Part shown: positions 26,085-34,892 of the stretch, piece after piece
Position numbering within the stretch: position 1 is the stretch's first letter
Layout of the letters: every line of letters starts with the position of its first letter
Assembly (NCBI RefSeq): GCF_001434255.1
Contig: NZ_AZEY01000098.1
Location: 1-64,000, forward strand
Direction of reading: 5' to 3'
Source: Lentilactobacillus diolivorans DSM 14421
Lineage (GTDB): Bacteria; Bacillota; Bacilli; Lactobacillales; Lactobacillaceae
Length of the DNA: 64,000 nucleotides
Position numbers and translations under genes: made by a program
Notes under the pieces: model-generated
Databases searched by the model: none
What the model was told of the DNA's origin: nothing
What the model saw: only the letters and a program-made list of their open reading frames with translations

Positions 26085-26278
26085 TCGTGATTACACTAAA
26101 GGGGGATGGGACAAAAGTAATCTTGTCCCAGTCCCTATTTGTGTAATCACGATTATTACCGAGTCGAAGTCCCTCAGAGTATGAACGGCCTTTAGCTTCA
26201 TCTCCAGTGTAACGAAAAAGATCCAGTCAGGAGCTGATTTTTATCAGTTTCTAACTGGATCTAATCTTAGATTGTTTA
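26085..26278. repeat. degenerate composite repeat plus short dispersed repeat
   Basis: GATGGGACAAAAGTAATCTTGTCCCA hairpin flanked by the inverted pair AATCGTGATTACAC/GTGTAATCACGATT, followed by ACCGAGTCG and a decayed remnant of the large palindrome. The last part (26221-26278) is the hairpin GATCCAGT...ACTGGATC plus the 40-bp repeat shared with 57-100. It lies between the SDR gene and the convergent ABC permease gene and may terminate both. Confidence 0.6.
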
Positions 26279-26312
26279 AAATTGATAATTTCCAACCCTC
26301 TTGTTCAGTCTT

Positions 26313-27083
26313 CTACAATTCCTTTCGCTTAATAATGGTTAATGCTAGTCCAAAACAAACAGCTAGAATTGCGAAGCTTGTCCAGATGTACGGTTGAAAT
26401 TGATTAACTGTAATTTCTTTTAAACTGATTTTAACGGTAACACTAAAGAAATCGATGTATTTTAACCAGTTCCATTTAGTGATCATACTAAGAATTGAGA
26501 TAAGCATCGGAAAGGCAACGATAAAAATCGCACTTCCAATCAATGAACTGGTTAACATGAGAATCACAATTGCCATACTGAAAACGACGCCGATAAAGAA
26601 CGTCACGATGACTGCGGTTAATAAGGTTGTACTAAAAAGATTTCCCCAGCTGGTGCCAATTTTGCGGCCCAATGCGATACCGGTTAGAATGCCTGCAAGA
26701 TAAAATGCAATGACTTGAATGAAAATATCTAAAAGCATTGTTACGAATTTAGCGATAATGAATCCTGAACGGGAAATTCCTGAAACAAGGGTGTTTTTAT
26801 AAGTTTGCTGGCTAAATTCATAACCGATTACCATGACGAAAATACTAATGAAGGCATACATTAACACGCTGGAAGAAATGGTTAGTCCTCGAGTCCCAGA
26901 TAATAAGGTCCATTGCATATTGGCCAGCCGGCCTAAGAAGTCCGCGGGTGCGCTAACCATAATCCCGCCAACGTTTTTAGAATAAACGGTGATCACACTA
27001 AAGAGGATGACTAAGATTAGCAACAAGTAATGGCCAAAAGTGTGAGTTTGTCGATAAAAATCAGCTCTTAATTGATTAATCAT
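26313..27083 (-). CDS. ABC transporter permease (bacitracin/lantibiotic-type)
   Basis: 256-residue ABC-2-like membrane protein with six helices, including the early YEFSQQTYKNTLVSGISRSGF loop common in BcrB- or lantibiotic-immunity-type permeases. The start overlaps the stop of the ATPase gene by 4 nt. With the ATPase it should form an exporter or a resistance/immunity pump for peptides or small molecules. It is divergent from a two-component system that probably controls it. Confidence 0.82.
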   Translation of the reverse strand: MINQLRADFYRQTHTFGHYLLLILVILFSVITVYSKNVGGIMVSAPADFLGRLANMQWTLLSGTRGLTISSSVLMYAFISIFVMVIGYEFSQQTYKNTLVSGISRSGFIIAKFVTMLLDIFIQVIAFYLAGILTGIALGRKIGTSWGNLFSTTLLTAVIVTFFIGVVFSMAIVILMLTSSLIGSAIFIVAFPMLISILSMITKWNWLKYIDFFSVTVKISLKEITVNQFQPYIWTSFAILAVCFGLALTIIKRKEL

Positions 27084-28003
27084 TGTTGGTTGCCTCCTTG
27101 ATGCTGCAATAAGTTGGTATAGTATTGCTCCAATGAGCCTTCCTGCCGTGTGATATTGGTAACCGCAACGCCGTTTGTGACCAGTGTTTGATTAAGCTTG
27201 GCCGTATCAATTGAAAAATTGTGAATCAGGATTTGATGATCGTTGAGGACCGTAAATGAACCGATATTGTCATTATCCAATAGTTGGGCAGCCAGCTTAA
27301 CATCGCTAACCCCCAAGAGAATGCCGGATTCATTTTCCTTATCTAAAGTTTCTTTGGTAACCTCTTTAATAAATTTACCGTGATGGATAAACCCAAATTT
27401 TGTTGAGACTTGATACAGTTCGGTTAAAATATGACTGGAAATTAGAATTGTGGTGTTTCGTTCTTGATTAAGCTGTTTTAATAACTTTCGAAACGCAACG
27501 ATTCCTGATGGATCCAAGCCGTTAATTGGTTCATCCAAAATCAAAAAATCTGGTTGTGGTAAGAGTGCCAAGGCAAGCCCAAGTCGTTGACGTTGTCCCA
27601 ATGACAGATGGCTGGCTTTGGTTTTTTGTTTGGCTGATAGGCCGACGAAATCAATCGTTTGATCAATCAGGTGCTTATCTTGAATACCATGTTGGATCGC
27701 GGTTAATTTGAGATTTTGGCGAACAGTTAATTTTTTAAACGCAGCTGGTGTTTCAATAACCGCACCGACGTGTTTAAGTGCCTGTTGATAATGAGTGGCT
27801 GATTCACCGAGTAACGTGATCTTGCCATCAGCCAGCGGTGACAGGTGGGTAATGAGGCGCATCAGAGTTGTTTTTCCAGCGCCGTTTTCACCGATTAGTC
27901 CATAGATATCGCCACGGTTAATCGAAAACGTGACGTCATTTAATGCTTGAAAATGACCAAAATGTTTACTGACGTGGTCGACCGTCAAAATTGTGGTGGT
28001 CAT
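27080..28003 (-). CDS. ABC transporter ATP-binding protein (BcrA-like)
   Basis: 307-residue ATPase. Walker A GENGAGKT at 38-45, LSLGQRQRLGLA signature (G to L variation at position 2), Walker B FLILDEP, then a C-terminal region of about 90 residues typical of the BcrA/lantibiotic-immunity group. AAAAGGAG lies 9 nt before the ATG at 28003; earlier ATGs at 28042 and 28012 are less well placed. It forms a pump with the permease at 26313. The response regulator gene begins 134 nt away on the opposite strand. Confidence 0.85.
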   Translation of the reverse strand: MTTTILTVDHVSKHFGHFQALNDVTFSINRGDIYGLIGENGAGKTTLMRLITHLSPLADGKITLLGESATHYQQALKHVGAVIETPAAFKKLTVRQNLKLTAIQHGIQDKHLIDQTIDFVGLSAKQKTKASHLSLGQRQRLGLALALLPQPDFLILDEPINGLDPSGIVAFRKLLKQLNQERNTTILISSHILTELYQVSTKFGFIHHGKFIKEVTKETLDKENESGILLGVSDVKLAAQLLDNDNIGSFTVLNDHQILIHNFSIDTAKLNQTLVTNGVAVTNITRQEGSLEQYYTNLLQHQGGNQQ

Positions 28004-28137
28004 GTTGCTCATCTCCTTTTCATGATTAACAATACATGGCAATCCTTAAGTACCGACATAAGTAAACCTTAATTAAACCTAAATTGTGGCCGCTGGCTTG
28101 ACGCGGTACACTTAACTTATATAAGGAGGGTTTGGTT

Positions 28138-28815
28138 ATGGCAGCTGCAACCATTTTAATTGTTGAAGATCATGAGGATATTCGGACTTTATTAAGGGAT
28201 GTTTTGGCTCCCGACTACACGATTGTTGAGGCTGTCGATGGGGTTAGTGCGCTTTCCAAATTTCATGACTCTCAGCCGGACTTGGTAATTTTGGATCTCA
28301 TGCTACCGGGAATTATGGGGGAGAGTGTCCTTAAAACACTCCGCAAGACGTCGCAAGTTCCCGTTCTGGTTTTAACGGCGATTCAAGATAAACAAAAAAT
28401 CGTTGAGCTGCTGGAAAATGGGGCTAATGATTATTTAACCAAACCGTTTGATATTGATGAGTTGATTGCCCGCGTCAAGGTTCAATTACGAGCCAATCAA
28501 CCTTCCCAGCCGCAAGCTAAAATGCTTACTTATGGCAAAGTCTCGCTTAACCAGGAAACCCATCAAATCTTGGTGGCCGATCACGAACTGGTTTTACCTA
28601 AGAAAGAGTTCGCACTTCTACAAATTTTAATGACCCATCCCCACCAGGTTTTTCAAAAAGCACAACTTTATGAAACCGTCTGGGGTGAGCCCTATATTAA
28701 TGCTGAAAATACTTTAAATGTCCATCTCAGTAATTTACGAACAAAAATTAGTGCTTTGTCGATTGATTCCCAATATGTCAACTCTATTTGGGGCATCGGC
28801 GTCCGATTTGATTAG
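28138..28815 (+). CDS. OmpR-family response regulator
   Basis: 225-residue regulator with a receiver domain (acidic pair Glu10/Asp11, phospho-acceptor Asp53 in VILDLMLP, Thr80, Lys102) and a C-terminal winged-helix DNA-binding domain (about 130-225). AAGGAGGG lies 7 nt before the ATG. A 14-nt gap separates it from the kinase gene. Divergent from the BcrA-like transporter, suggesting cell-envelope or antimicrobial-peptide stress control. Confidence 0.9.
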   Translation: MAAATILIVEDHEDIRTLLRDVLAPDYTIVEAVDGVSALSKFHDSQPDLVILDLMLPGIMGESVLKTLRKTSQVPVLVLTAIQDKQKIVELLENGANDYLTKPFDIDELIARVKVQLRANQPSQPQAKMLTYGKVSLNQETHQILVADHELVLPKKEFALLQILMTHPHQVFQKAQLYETVWGEPYINAENTLNVHLSNLRTKISALSIDSQYVNSIWGIGVRFD

Positions 28816-28829
28816 GGGGGATAACGACG

Positions 28830-29720
28830 ATGGTAGTAGTATTTCTAAGTATGCTTTGTTTGCTGTTGGCTGGTGTTTTGCTGTTAATTGTTATCGACAT
28901 TCGACGGGTAACCAAAGAGTTAATTTACATTAATGAGCATACGACAAATGGGTTTGTGACGGCCAACACAAATTTTCCCTTAATTCGAAAACTAATCAGT
29001 GCCAGTAACCTTAGTCTCAAGGTTAGTCGAAAGTTGCAGCAGGCTCAGGCTCATCAGGAAAATCAGATTCGAAAGATGTTAACTAATTTAACCCATGATA
29101 TTAAGACGCCATTAACCGTTTCAATGGGTTATGTTCAATTGATGGTTAAATCAGCAACGCAAGCACAACAACCACGGCTAAAGCGGATTGAACGCAACTT
29201 GGATTCAGTGAATTACTATCTTCGGTATTTAATGGACTTTAATCTTATGCAGGAAAAAAGTACCACCCTTAAGGTTAAGCAGGTGAATGTTTCGCATCTG
29301 TTGGAAAACGAATTGTTCAACTATTATGATGAATTTACTAAACAATCGTTGGAAATGACACCAGTTATTGAACCGGATGTGATGTTACAGACTGATGCAA
29401 CCTTGCTAATTCGAGTTTGCCAAAATCTAATTGGCAATATTTTAAAGTATGGTCAAAAGCAGGCCCAGGTAACTTTGGCACCCATTGATGATACCCATAT
29501 TAAAATTGAATTTGCGAATCGGGGAAACCAACTGCCCAAAGATCCAGCCCAGTTATTAAATCGGTTCTACACTGCCGATCAATCGCGATCGGATCAAAGC
29601 GTTGGCTTGGGGTTCAGTATTGTTCAATCATTGGTGACAACGCTGGGTGGTCGATTACACTTATCAACAGAAGATGGCTGGTTTCGGGTGGCGGTGATTT
29701 TGAAACCATTGAAGGATTGA
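28830..29720 (+). CDS. membrane sensor histidine kinase with minimal sensor
   Basis: 296-residue kinase with one N-terminal helix (about 3-22) and no extracellular domain. H-box THDIKTPLT with His89, N-box QNLIGNILKYG, G-box SVGLGFSIV. The absence of a sensor domain suggests it senses within the membrane or through its linked transporter, as proposed for intramembrane-sensing kinases in Firmicutes. The ATG follows a GGGGGG-rich site overlapping the regulator's stop region. Confidence 0.88.
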   Translation: MVVVFLSMLCLLLAGVLLLIVIDIRRVTKELIYINEHTTNGFVTANTNFPLIRKLISASNLSLKVSRKLQQAQAHQENQIRKMLTNLTHDIKTPLTVSMGYVQLMVKSATQAQQPRLKRIERNLDSVNYYLRYLMDFNLMQEKSTTLKVKQVNVSHLLENELFNYYDEFTKQSLEMTPVIEPDVMLQTDATLLIRVCQNLIGNILKYGQKQAQVTLAPIDDTHIKIEFANRGNQLPKDPAQLLNRFYTADQSRSDQSVGLGFSIVQSLVTTLGGRLHLSTEDGWFRVAVILKPLKD

Positions 29721-29788
29721 ATGTGGGGAAGTGATTTCATTAATTTTTATGCCAATTAAATGTATTTAGAGGGAAGGAATAAGTTGTT

Positions 29789-30658
29789 TTGGAACTAATC
29801 ATAAAAAACTTACAAATGAATTTTAAAAATAAAGTTGCGTTGAAGGATGTCTCAATGAAACTAGAATCAGGCAGTGTTATCGGGTTAATTGGGCCTAATG
29901 GTGCTGGGAAGTCAACGTTGTTAAAAATCCTTTCAACAACACTGTTACCCTCTTCTGGCAGCGTGTCACTTAATGGTATTGACATTGTCAAGCATCCTAA
30001 TCAAATGCGACGTGTCTTGGGATATTTACCTCAGCAAGTTCCATCCTATCCACAGTTAACGGCTTTTGAATATTTGGAATATATTGCTTCTTTAAAGGGA
30101 TTACCTAAAAAACAGGTAACTTCCCAGATTAGAGGTTTATTGGAAAGATTCAGTCTGAACACAACCGGAAAACGGCGACTAAAAGATTTTTCGGGCGGCA
30201 TGTTGCAGCGGGTTGGCATTATTGCAACATTGCTGGGTGACCCGAAAGTCATCATTGTTGATGAGCCCACCGTTGGTCTGGATCCGATTCAACGGGTTGT
30301 TTTAAGAGATGTCCTAAGCGAATTAGCCAAGAATCGGATTGTCGTAATGTCAACCCATATTATTTCAGACGTTGAAGCCGTTTCCTCAAATTTGGTCATG
30401 TTAAATCACGGTCGGTTGGCTTTTCAGGGAACCACGGATACGTTACTGGCAAGTGCCGCAGGTAAGGTTTGGGAGTACGTTGTTCCAACTAATCAAGCAC
30501 CCAAAAATCTAACTGGTATTAGTTCTTTAGTTCAAAGATCGGATGGTGTTCATATCAGAATGGTTGCGGATACGCCACCCAGTAAAACAGCTAAAGAAGT
30601 TTCGCCTAATTTGGAAGATGCCAGTTTAGCTATTTTGGAAGGTTCGATGAAAAAGTGA
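29789..30658 (+). CDS. ABC transporter ATP-binding protein
   Basis: 289-residue ATPase: Walker A GPNGAGKS at 35-42, signature FSGGMLQRVG, Walker B VIIVDEPTVGLDP, switch STHIISDVE. The C-terminal region is short and divergent. The TTG start is 9 nt after GGGAAGGAA. Overlaps the following permease by 4 nt, so the two form one exporter. It lies right behind the two-component genes and may belong to the same regulon. Substrate unknown. Confidence 0.85.
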   Translation: MELIIKNLQMNFKNKVALKDVSMKLESGSVIGLIGPNGAGKSTLLKILSTTLLPSSGSVSLNGIDIVKHPNQMRRVLGYLPQQVPSYPQLTAFEYLEYIASLKGLPKKQVTSQIRGLLERFSLNTTGKRRLKDFSGGMLQRVGIIATLLGDPKVIIVDEPTVGLDPIQRVVLRDVLSELAKNRIVVMSTHIISDVEAVSSNLVMLNHGRLAFQGTTDTLLASAAGKVWEYVVPTNQAPKNLTGISSLVQRSDGVHIRMVADTPPSKTAKEVSPNLEDASLAILEGSMKK

Positions 30659-32208
30659 TTCGAGTATTTAAAGCGAGTTTGTTCGAAAGAACTCGAAGTA
30701 AGTCGTTTTGGATGTTAGTAATAGCTGTCTTATTTATTTCGGTTATCTGTACGCCGCAACACCACGCGTCTATTCAGGTTTTAGCCATTGACCCGGGAAC
30801 GTTCAAACAGGATGACAATCCGTCGTGGATTCCGATGGGTGCTGCGCTTATATTGGGGCTTTTTCAACCGATATTCGGATATGCATTTATTAAGAATGCA
30901 ATTGGTATGGATCAAATTTATGGCGTTTATCAATTGATTAACACGATGGACTTTCACAGTTTCCGATATGCTTGGGGGAAGTTTGCGGCCAACTTTACGA
31001 TTCTCTTAGCTTTTTGGATAACGACCGTTATTGGTACGTTTGGGATGCTATTGATCAGATTTCCTGGTAAGTGGTTACCTGTTTGGCAGTTTGCCGGACC
31101 ATTCTTAGTCCTGTTACCGGGAATGGCATTTATTGCGGTATTTTCGATGGTTATTGATTCATTTCCAGCTTTGCAGAAATCTGCGGGGACCGTGTTGGGG
31201 ACGTTTGGCTTATTAATTTTATACGCATTTAGTTTTATTCGCCAAGCCACTTGGTTAAGGCTATTTGATGTGTCTGGAACCTCTTATCTTGGTAAAACGA
31301 TTTCTCAATCAGTTGCGACTGCTGCTGATGGTAAGACACTAAAAAGTTTAATGATCTTTGCAAATATGAATGATCAAGCACATATAGGAACCAAGGAACT
31401 GCTTATTTTACCTATTAAATTAAAAGAAATCGATTTACTGTTCATGCTTGGTGAACTTGTCTTAATCGGTTTAATGGTTATCTTAGTGGCTGGGTTAGTT
31501 AAACGAAGAAAAGGGTTTGCCGATAGTCGGTTAATGAGGGATTTAAGGGCGCGTTCTAATACAAGCCCTGAAGTAGTGGTACCAACTCGAGAGAGTAATC
31601 AATTCAACTTTGTACCGATTAAAACTAGTCATTTTAACTACATGCATCATATTGGTCTTGAATTCAATCGAGTTAGGAAATCAGTTTCTAAAAAAGTTCA
31701 GTTTTTCATAGTAGTTGTGTGGATAATTAGCTGGTTGGTTTCCGTTTTGGCCGAAAGAAATATGATGGTTCCCTTAATTTTCTTATTGTCGATTCCGTTA
31801 CTTTCAGAACTTGGAGTTGCTTCACAATCGAATCATTTATTTAATTGGCTTAAGACGATTCCTAAAGGTCAAAGACATCAAATAAATGCTGAAAGTGTTG
31901 CTGGCATTCTTGTTTTGATTGGTTTGACAATTCCAATTTTTGTGAAGTTACCGGAAGATTCTTTGCTGTTAATTGCATTTGAAATGGTGATTGTCTTGTT
32001 AGCTCAGTTACTGGGTTTGTTAACGAAAAATAGTCGATTGTTAACTGTTTTGGCAGCCCTTTTCTGGTTCGTTTATTTAAATGGGATGACAGCCATTTTA
32101 CCGATTGGAAAGCCAGGAGCATTCTTCATGACAACTTTTTATGGTGGATTAGCAATTGTTATGTGGTTTTGTCTTCAAGGTGTTGTTTTGAAAAAATTCG
32201 AGAAATGA
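30655..32208 (+). CDS. large ABC transporter permease
   Basis: 517-residue membrane protein with about twelve helices and a hydrophilic central linker (about 280-335, SRLMRDLRARSNTSPEVVVP), as if two six-helix units were joined. It starts at a GTG overlapping the ATPase stop. No enzymatic motif. Partner of the 29789 ATPase; an export role is inferred. Confidence 0.78.
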   Translation: MIRVFKASLFERTRSKSFWMLVIAVLFISVICTPQHHASIQVLAIDPGTFKQDDNPSWIPMGAALILGLFQPIFGYAFIKNAIGMDQIYGVYQLINTMDFHSFRYAWGKFAANFTILLAFWITTVIGTFGMLLIRFPGKWLPVWQFAGPFLVLLPGMAFIAVFSMVIDSFPALQKSAGTVLGTFGLLILYAFSFIRQATWLRLFDVSGTSYLGKTISQSVATAADGKTLKSLMIFANMNDQAHIGTKELLILPIKLKEIDLLFMLGELVLIGLMVILVAGLVKRRKGFADSRLMRDLRARSNTSPEVVVPTRESNQFNFVPIKTSHFNYMHHIGLEFNRVRKSVSKKVQFFIVVVWIISWLVSVLAERNMMVPLIFLLSIPLLSELGVASQSNHLFNWLKTIPKGQRHQINAESVAGILVLIGLTIPIFVKLPEDSLLLIAFEMVIVLLAQLLGLLTKNSRLLTVLAALFWFVYLNGMTAILPIGKPGAFFMTTFYGGLAIVMWFCLQGVVLKKFEK

Positions 32209-32244
32209 TTGTATTAAAAACGTTTCTTCAAAATTTGACTAAGT

Positions 32245-32284
32245 AATCCCAATATCCTTTCAGATTTGAAGGGATATTGGGATT
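32245..32284. terminator. bidirectional terminator
   Basis: Perfect 13-bp stem AATCCCAATATCC/GGATATTGGGATT, between the ABC permease (+) and a small membrane protein gene (-). T-rich flank on both strands is short. Confidence 0.7.
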
Positions 32285-32290
32285 ATTTAG

Positions 32291-32683
32291 TCAACTGGTT
32301 TGTTTTCGGTGCAAATACCAAGTTGCCAGTCGATAGGCGATACAAAATATGGTCAGAAAGCAACCAACTTCACAAATAATATCGGTAACGTGCCAAATTG
32401 CCAAGAAGATACTTGGCAGGGCAGTTGGAAATAAGAATTGGGGAATAAAAAAAGTCACACAGCCGGCAATTAAGCTCGCAGAATCTTCCTTGGTGAATAT
32501 TTCAGTCGGTTTCCTAAATCTGGTAAAGGAGAAAATTGATCGTGAAAAGTGAATCCCGATGACGTTACCGCAACTGGCCAAAACTAGCAACAGTAATTTG
32601 AGTCCGATGGTGGTTGCGGTAAACAAAGAAAGGTAGACAGCACATGCAATGCCTAAACCATCAAAAATTGAGAGCCATTTCAT
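32291..32683 (-). CDS. small membrane protein of unknown function
   Basis: 130 residues, four hydrophobic helices (start LGIACAVYLSLFTATTIGLKLLLLVLAS) with a basic segment FTRFRKPTEIFTKED in the middle. The ribosome site AAAGGTGAT is rather far (14 nt) from the ATG. Followed on the same strand by nothing; preceded by the 80-residue gene at 32733. No family recognised. Confidence 0.6.
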   Translation of the reverse strand: MKWLSIFDGLGIACAVYLSLFTATTIGLKLLLLVLASCGNVIGIHFSRSIFSFTRFRKPTEIFTKEDSASLIAGCVTFFIPQFLFPTALPSIFLAIWHVTDIICEVGCFLTIFCIAYRLATWYLHRKQTS

Positions 32684-32732
32684 TTTTGATTTGGAAGATC
32701 ACCTTTCGTTAATTTGGAAGTGACTTGATCTT

Positions 32733-32975
32733 TTAGGAGTGCTGATGGTTTTTAATACCATGATAAATGGTTTCAACCAGAAATGTTGTGATATGCAGCG
32801 AAATATAGACACTCGCGATCAAGCCGAAGATAGCGAGCAAAAAATTGTTTTGATATATTAAGCCCAAGATTCCTACGATTAAATCAATCGATGTTACTGG
32901 TCCCAAAAAATGTTCCAAAAATTGAAACCATTTTGAATATTTTGAAAGAAATGCTTTATAACGTTGCCGATTCAA
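32733..32975 (-). CDS. small membrane protein of unknown function
   Basis: 80 residues with two hydrophobic helices (SIDLIVGILGLIY and FLLAIFGLIASVYISLHITTF) between a basic N-terminus (MNRQRYKAFLSKYSKWF) and a His-rich tail. It probably shares a transcript with the 32291 gene 49 nt downstream. Two-helix, basic-ended proteins beside bacteriocin regions are sometimes immunity proteins, but nothing here proves it. Confidence 0.55.
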   Translation of the reverse strand: MNRQRYKAFLSKYSKWFQFLEHFLGPVTSIDLIVGILGLIYQNNFLLAIFGLIASVYISLHITTFLVETIYHGIKNHQHS

Positions 32976-33480
32976 CTCGTATCCTTCTTATGTTAAATAA
33001 TGGGATCAGCCTTATTTTGTGAATGATGGATATAGATTTGATTTCTAATTGGTTATAACTAACCATTTCAAGTTATCATGGCTGCTTTTTAATGTCAATA
33101 TTGTCAGCGACGAAAAAAATGGATTAGACTTTTGTGAATTAAATCAATGATTTCTCTTTTTTACTGATTTATCGGTTCACAATGTAATCGGCGAACACGC
33201 TGCAATAATGATTGTGGCTGCTAAATATGTTCGACTAAAGGTTTTGTTGAATTATTGGTCTTTATCGTAGCTGATATAGGCCCCTTGAAATCCGACAGTG
33301 GGTTATGTATAATTTACCCCAAGAAAAATCTTATAATAATATACATAAATTCATTGATTCGGGCTATTCAATGACCGATTCATTATGGTGAACTTTCGAT
33401 TAGTGTTTAAGAAAGCGCGCTTAATAATTTATAGTAGCGAGTAGTTTTGTGGAAACTTAATAAGACGAGGGAGATATTCG
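32976..33480. other. intergenic region without recognised feature
   Basis: About 500 bp, AT-rich, between divergent genes. It should hold promoters for both sides; no operator, repeat or RNA could be supported, and no protein-like frame was seen. Confidence 0.4.
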
Positions 33481-34071
33481 ATGTTAGATCGGTTGGTCAA
33501 AGTAAGGAATCAATTAAGAACTCAACATCCCGTTGCGACTATTTGGTTGATATTTATGCTTGTGGATGGGGGTAATTTGTTAATGCAACTTGCTGCTCAT
33601 CGCAATGGTAGGGATTTGGTTAGCCGTTTTATCTCTCAAGGAATTATTATCACGGTTGGTGCGTGCTTAATATGGGTTTGGATAAATCGGAAAGGTGGCC
33701 GTATTTATTTGGTAAATAACATGGTAAAAGGCATTGCGCAGCATCCCATCATCACTGTGTGGTTTGTATTTATGATTGGAAACAGCATTCCGTCGCTAAT
33801 TCAATGGTCAATTGACGGGTTTATTTTCCAAGAAGCAGTCGTGACCGTTGCCATGTATTTGATGTGGGTCTGGGCCAATCGAAAAGAATTACTCCGGAAT
33901 AAATTTAGTATCTCTGCCTTAATGCTTCTGTTTGGCATTTTACTGGTTGGAATTGCCCTTCACGTGATCGCCGGTAAATATGTCATATTAACTTATTTGA
34001 TTGCCGGCTGTTGCTGGTTAGGATCATTTAGTCTAGCAGTTAAAGAAATGAGAAAAAATTCAAATGCATAG
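33481..34071 (+). CDS. membrane protein with internal duplication
   Basis: 196 residues, about six helices. The first two thirds contain two similar units: HPVATIWLIFMLVDGGNLL...VWINRK (about 15-75) and HPIITVWFVFMIGNSIPSL...VWANRK (about 88-138), each two helices ending in a W(V/A)W.NRK motif. This points to an internal duplication. GAGGGAG lies before the ATG. No family recognised. Confidence 0.65.
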   Translation: MLDRLVKVRNQLRTQHPVATIWLIFMLVDGGNLLMQLAAHRNGRDLVSRFISQGIIITVGACLIWVWINRKGGRIYLVNNMVKGIAQHPIITVWFVFMIGNSIPSLIQWSIDGFIFQEAVVTVAMYLMWVWANRKELLRNKFSISALMLLFGILLVGIALHVIAGKYVILTYLIAGCCWLGSFSLAVKEMRKNSNA

Positions 34072-34148
34072 AAATCGTCAGTCCGATGACTTCCATCTGT
34101 AATTGCTGGAATAATAAGCTTTGATATTGAAGGAGTGATTCTGGGCAA

Positions 34149-34481
34149 ATGAAAGAATTAACATATTATGTCCAACCAAATGAGCAAAGTCCCTTGTTTA
34201 AAGCTTTCCAGACGCTAATCTCTTTAAGAAAAGAAGGGCGTTTAAAGAAATCATTAGCGGGATATCACTTATCTATCGTGAAAATTGGCGCAGATATGGA
34301 TATTCCGAAAGTGACTAATAAACAGCTATTGGATCTGCTTAAGAATCATAGAAATGATGCGCTACCGATCGTCACATTAGACGACCGAATCATCAAAATT
34401 GGTGGATTTTTAACACCGAGTGAAATTTCACAACGGTTTGAAGGCTTATCGTTACAAATAAACGATGATAGTGATCGATAA
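34149..34481 (+). CDS. unknown protein, thioredoxin-like/ArsD-like pattern without cysteines
   Basis: 110 residues. The pattern HLSIVKIGADMDIPKVTNKQ...LLKNHRNDALPIVTLDDRIIKIGGFLTP.EI resembles the C-terminal part of the ArsD/thioredoxin-like fold (ALP.... D....K.G..PT..EL), but the metal-binding cysteines are absent. GGAGTG lies before the ATG. Assignment is tentative; it could equally be an unrelated small protein. Confidence 0.5.
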   Translation: MKELTYYVQPNEQSPLFKAFQTLISLRKEGRLKKSLAGYHLSIVKIGADMDIPKVTNKQLLDLLKNHRNDALPIVTLDDRIIKIGGFLTPSEISQRFEGLSLQINDDSDR

Positions 34482-34505
34482 CTATACGCTAAAAATGGCT
34501 AAATT

Positions 34506-34667
34506 GTGATTGCTTATGTCGACGGTCGCAGTTACATTAAACAATTCGAACATACGGAACGAACCTGCCAACTAATTAGCTTAAATCGAAAGTATGCCCC
34601 CATTGAGGTTCAAGATAATCCCAGTTTTCAAATTAAGGGTATTGTAATCGGCACCCTTAGTAATTAG
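34506..34667 (+). pseudogene. fragment of LexA-like (S24 peptidase) repressor C-terminus
   Basis: A 53-codon frame too short for routine calling: VIAYVDGRSYIKQFEH ... YAPIEVQDNPSFQIKGIVIGTL. This matches the last third of S24/LexA-type proteins (VA.VDG...VK.F ... Y.PI.V.....I.GKVVG), including the catalytic-lysine region (Lys in IKQF). The helix-turn-helix and serine parts are missing; the preceding codon run has a stop at 34500. Likely remnant of a prophage or conjugative-element repressor. Confidence 0.6.
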
Positions 34668-34678
34668 ACAGGTTATTT

Positions 34679-34721
34679 AAAAGCCCCCACATCAGGAAAT
34701 TCTTGATGAGGGGGCTTTTTT
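34679..34721 (+). terminator. strong intrinsic terminator
   Basis: AAAAGCCCCC..ATCA / TGAT..GGGGGCTTTTTT hairpin with a T6 run directly behind the S24 fragment. Its survival suggests an originally transcribed gene here. Confidence 0.8.
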
Positions 34722-34892
34722 CTATCCAAATTGTCAATACTCTGGCGTTAAGTGGTCGTAGGGATGACGCACTATTTAGCTGAAATGACGATATGCTATA
34801 AGCGTCAAATCGATTTGATACAGAAAATCTTTTAATTCCGGAGTTAGAAGATTTAAATCAAAAAACATTAAATTTAGAAAAAGGTAATTATT

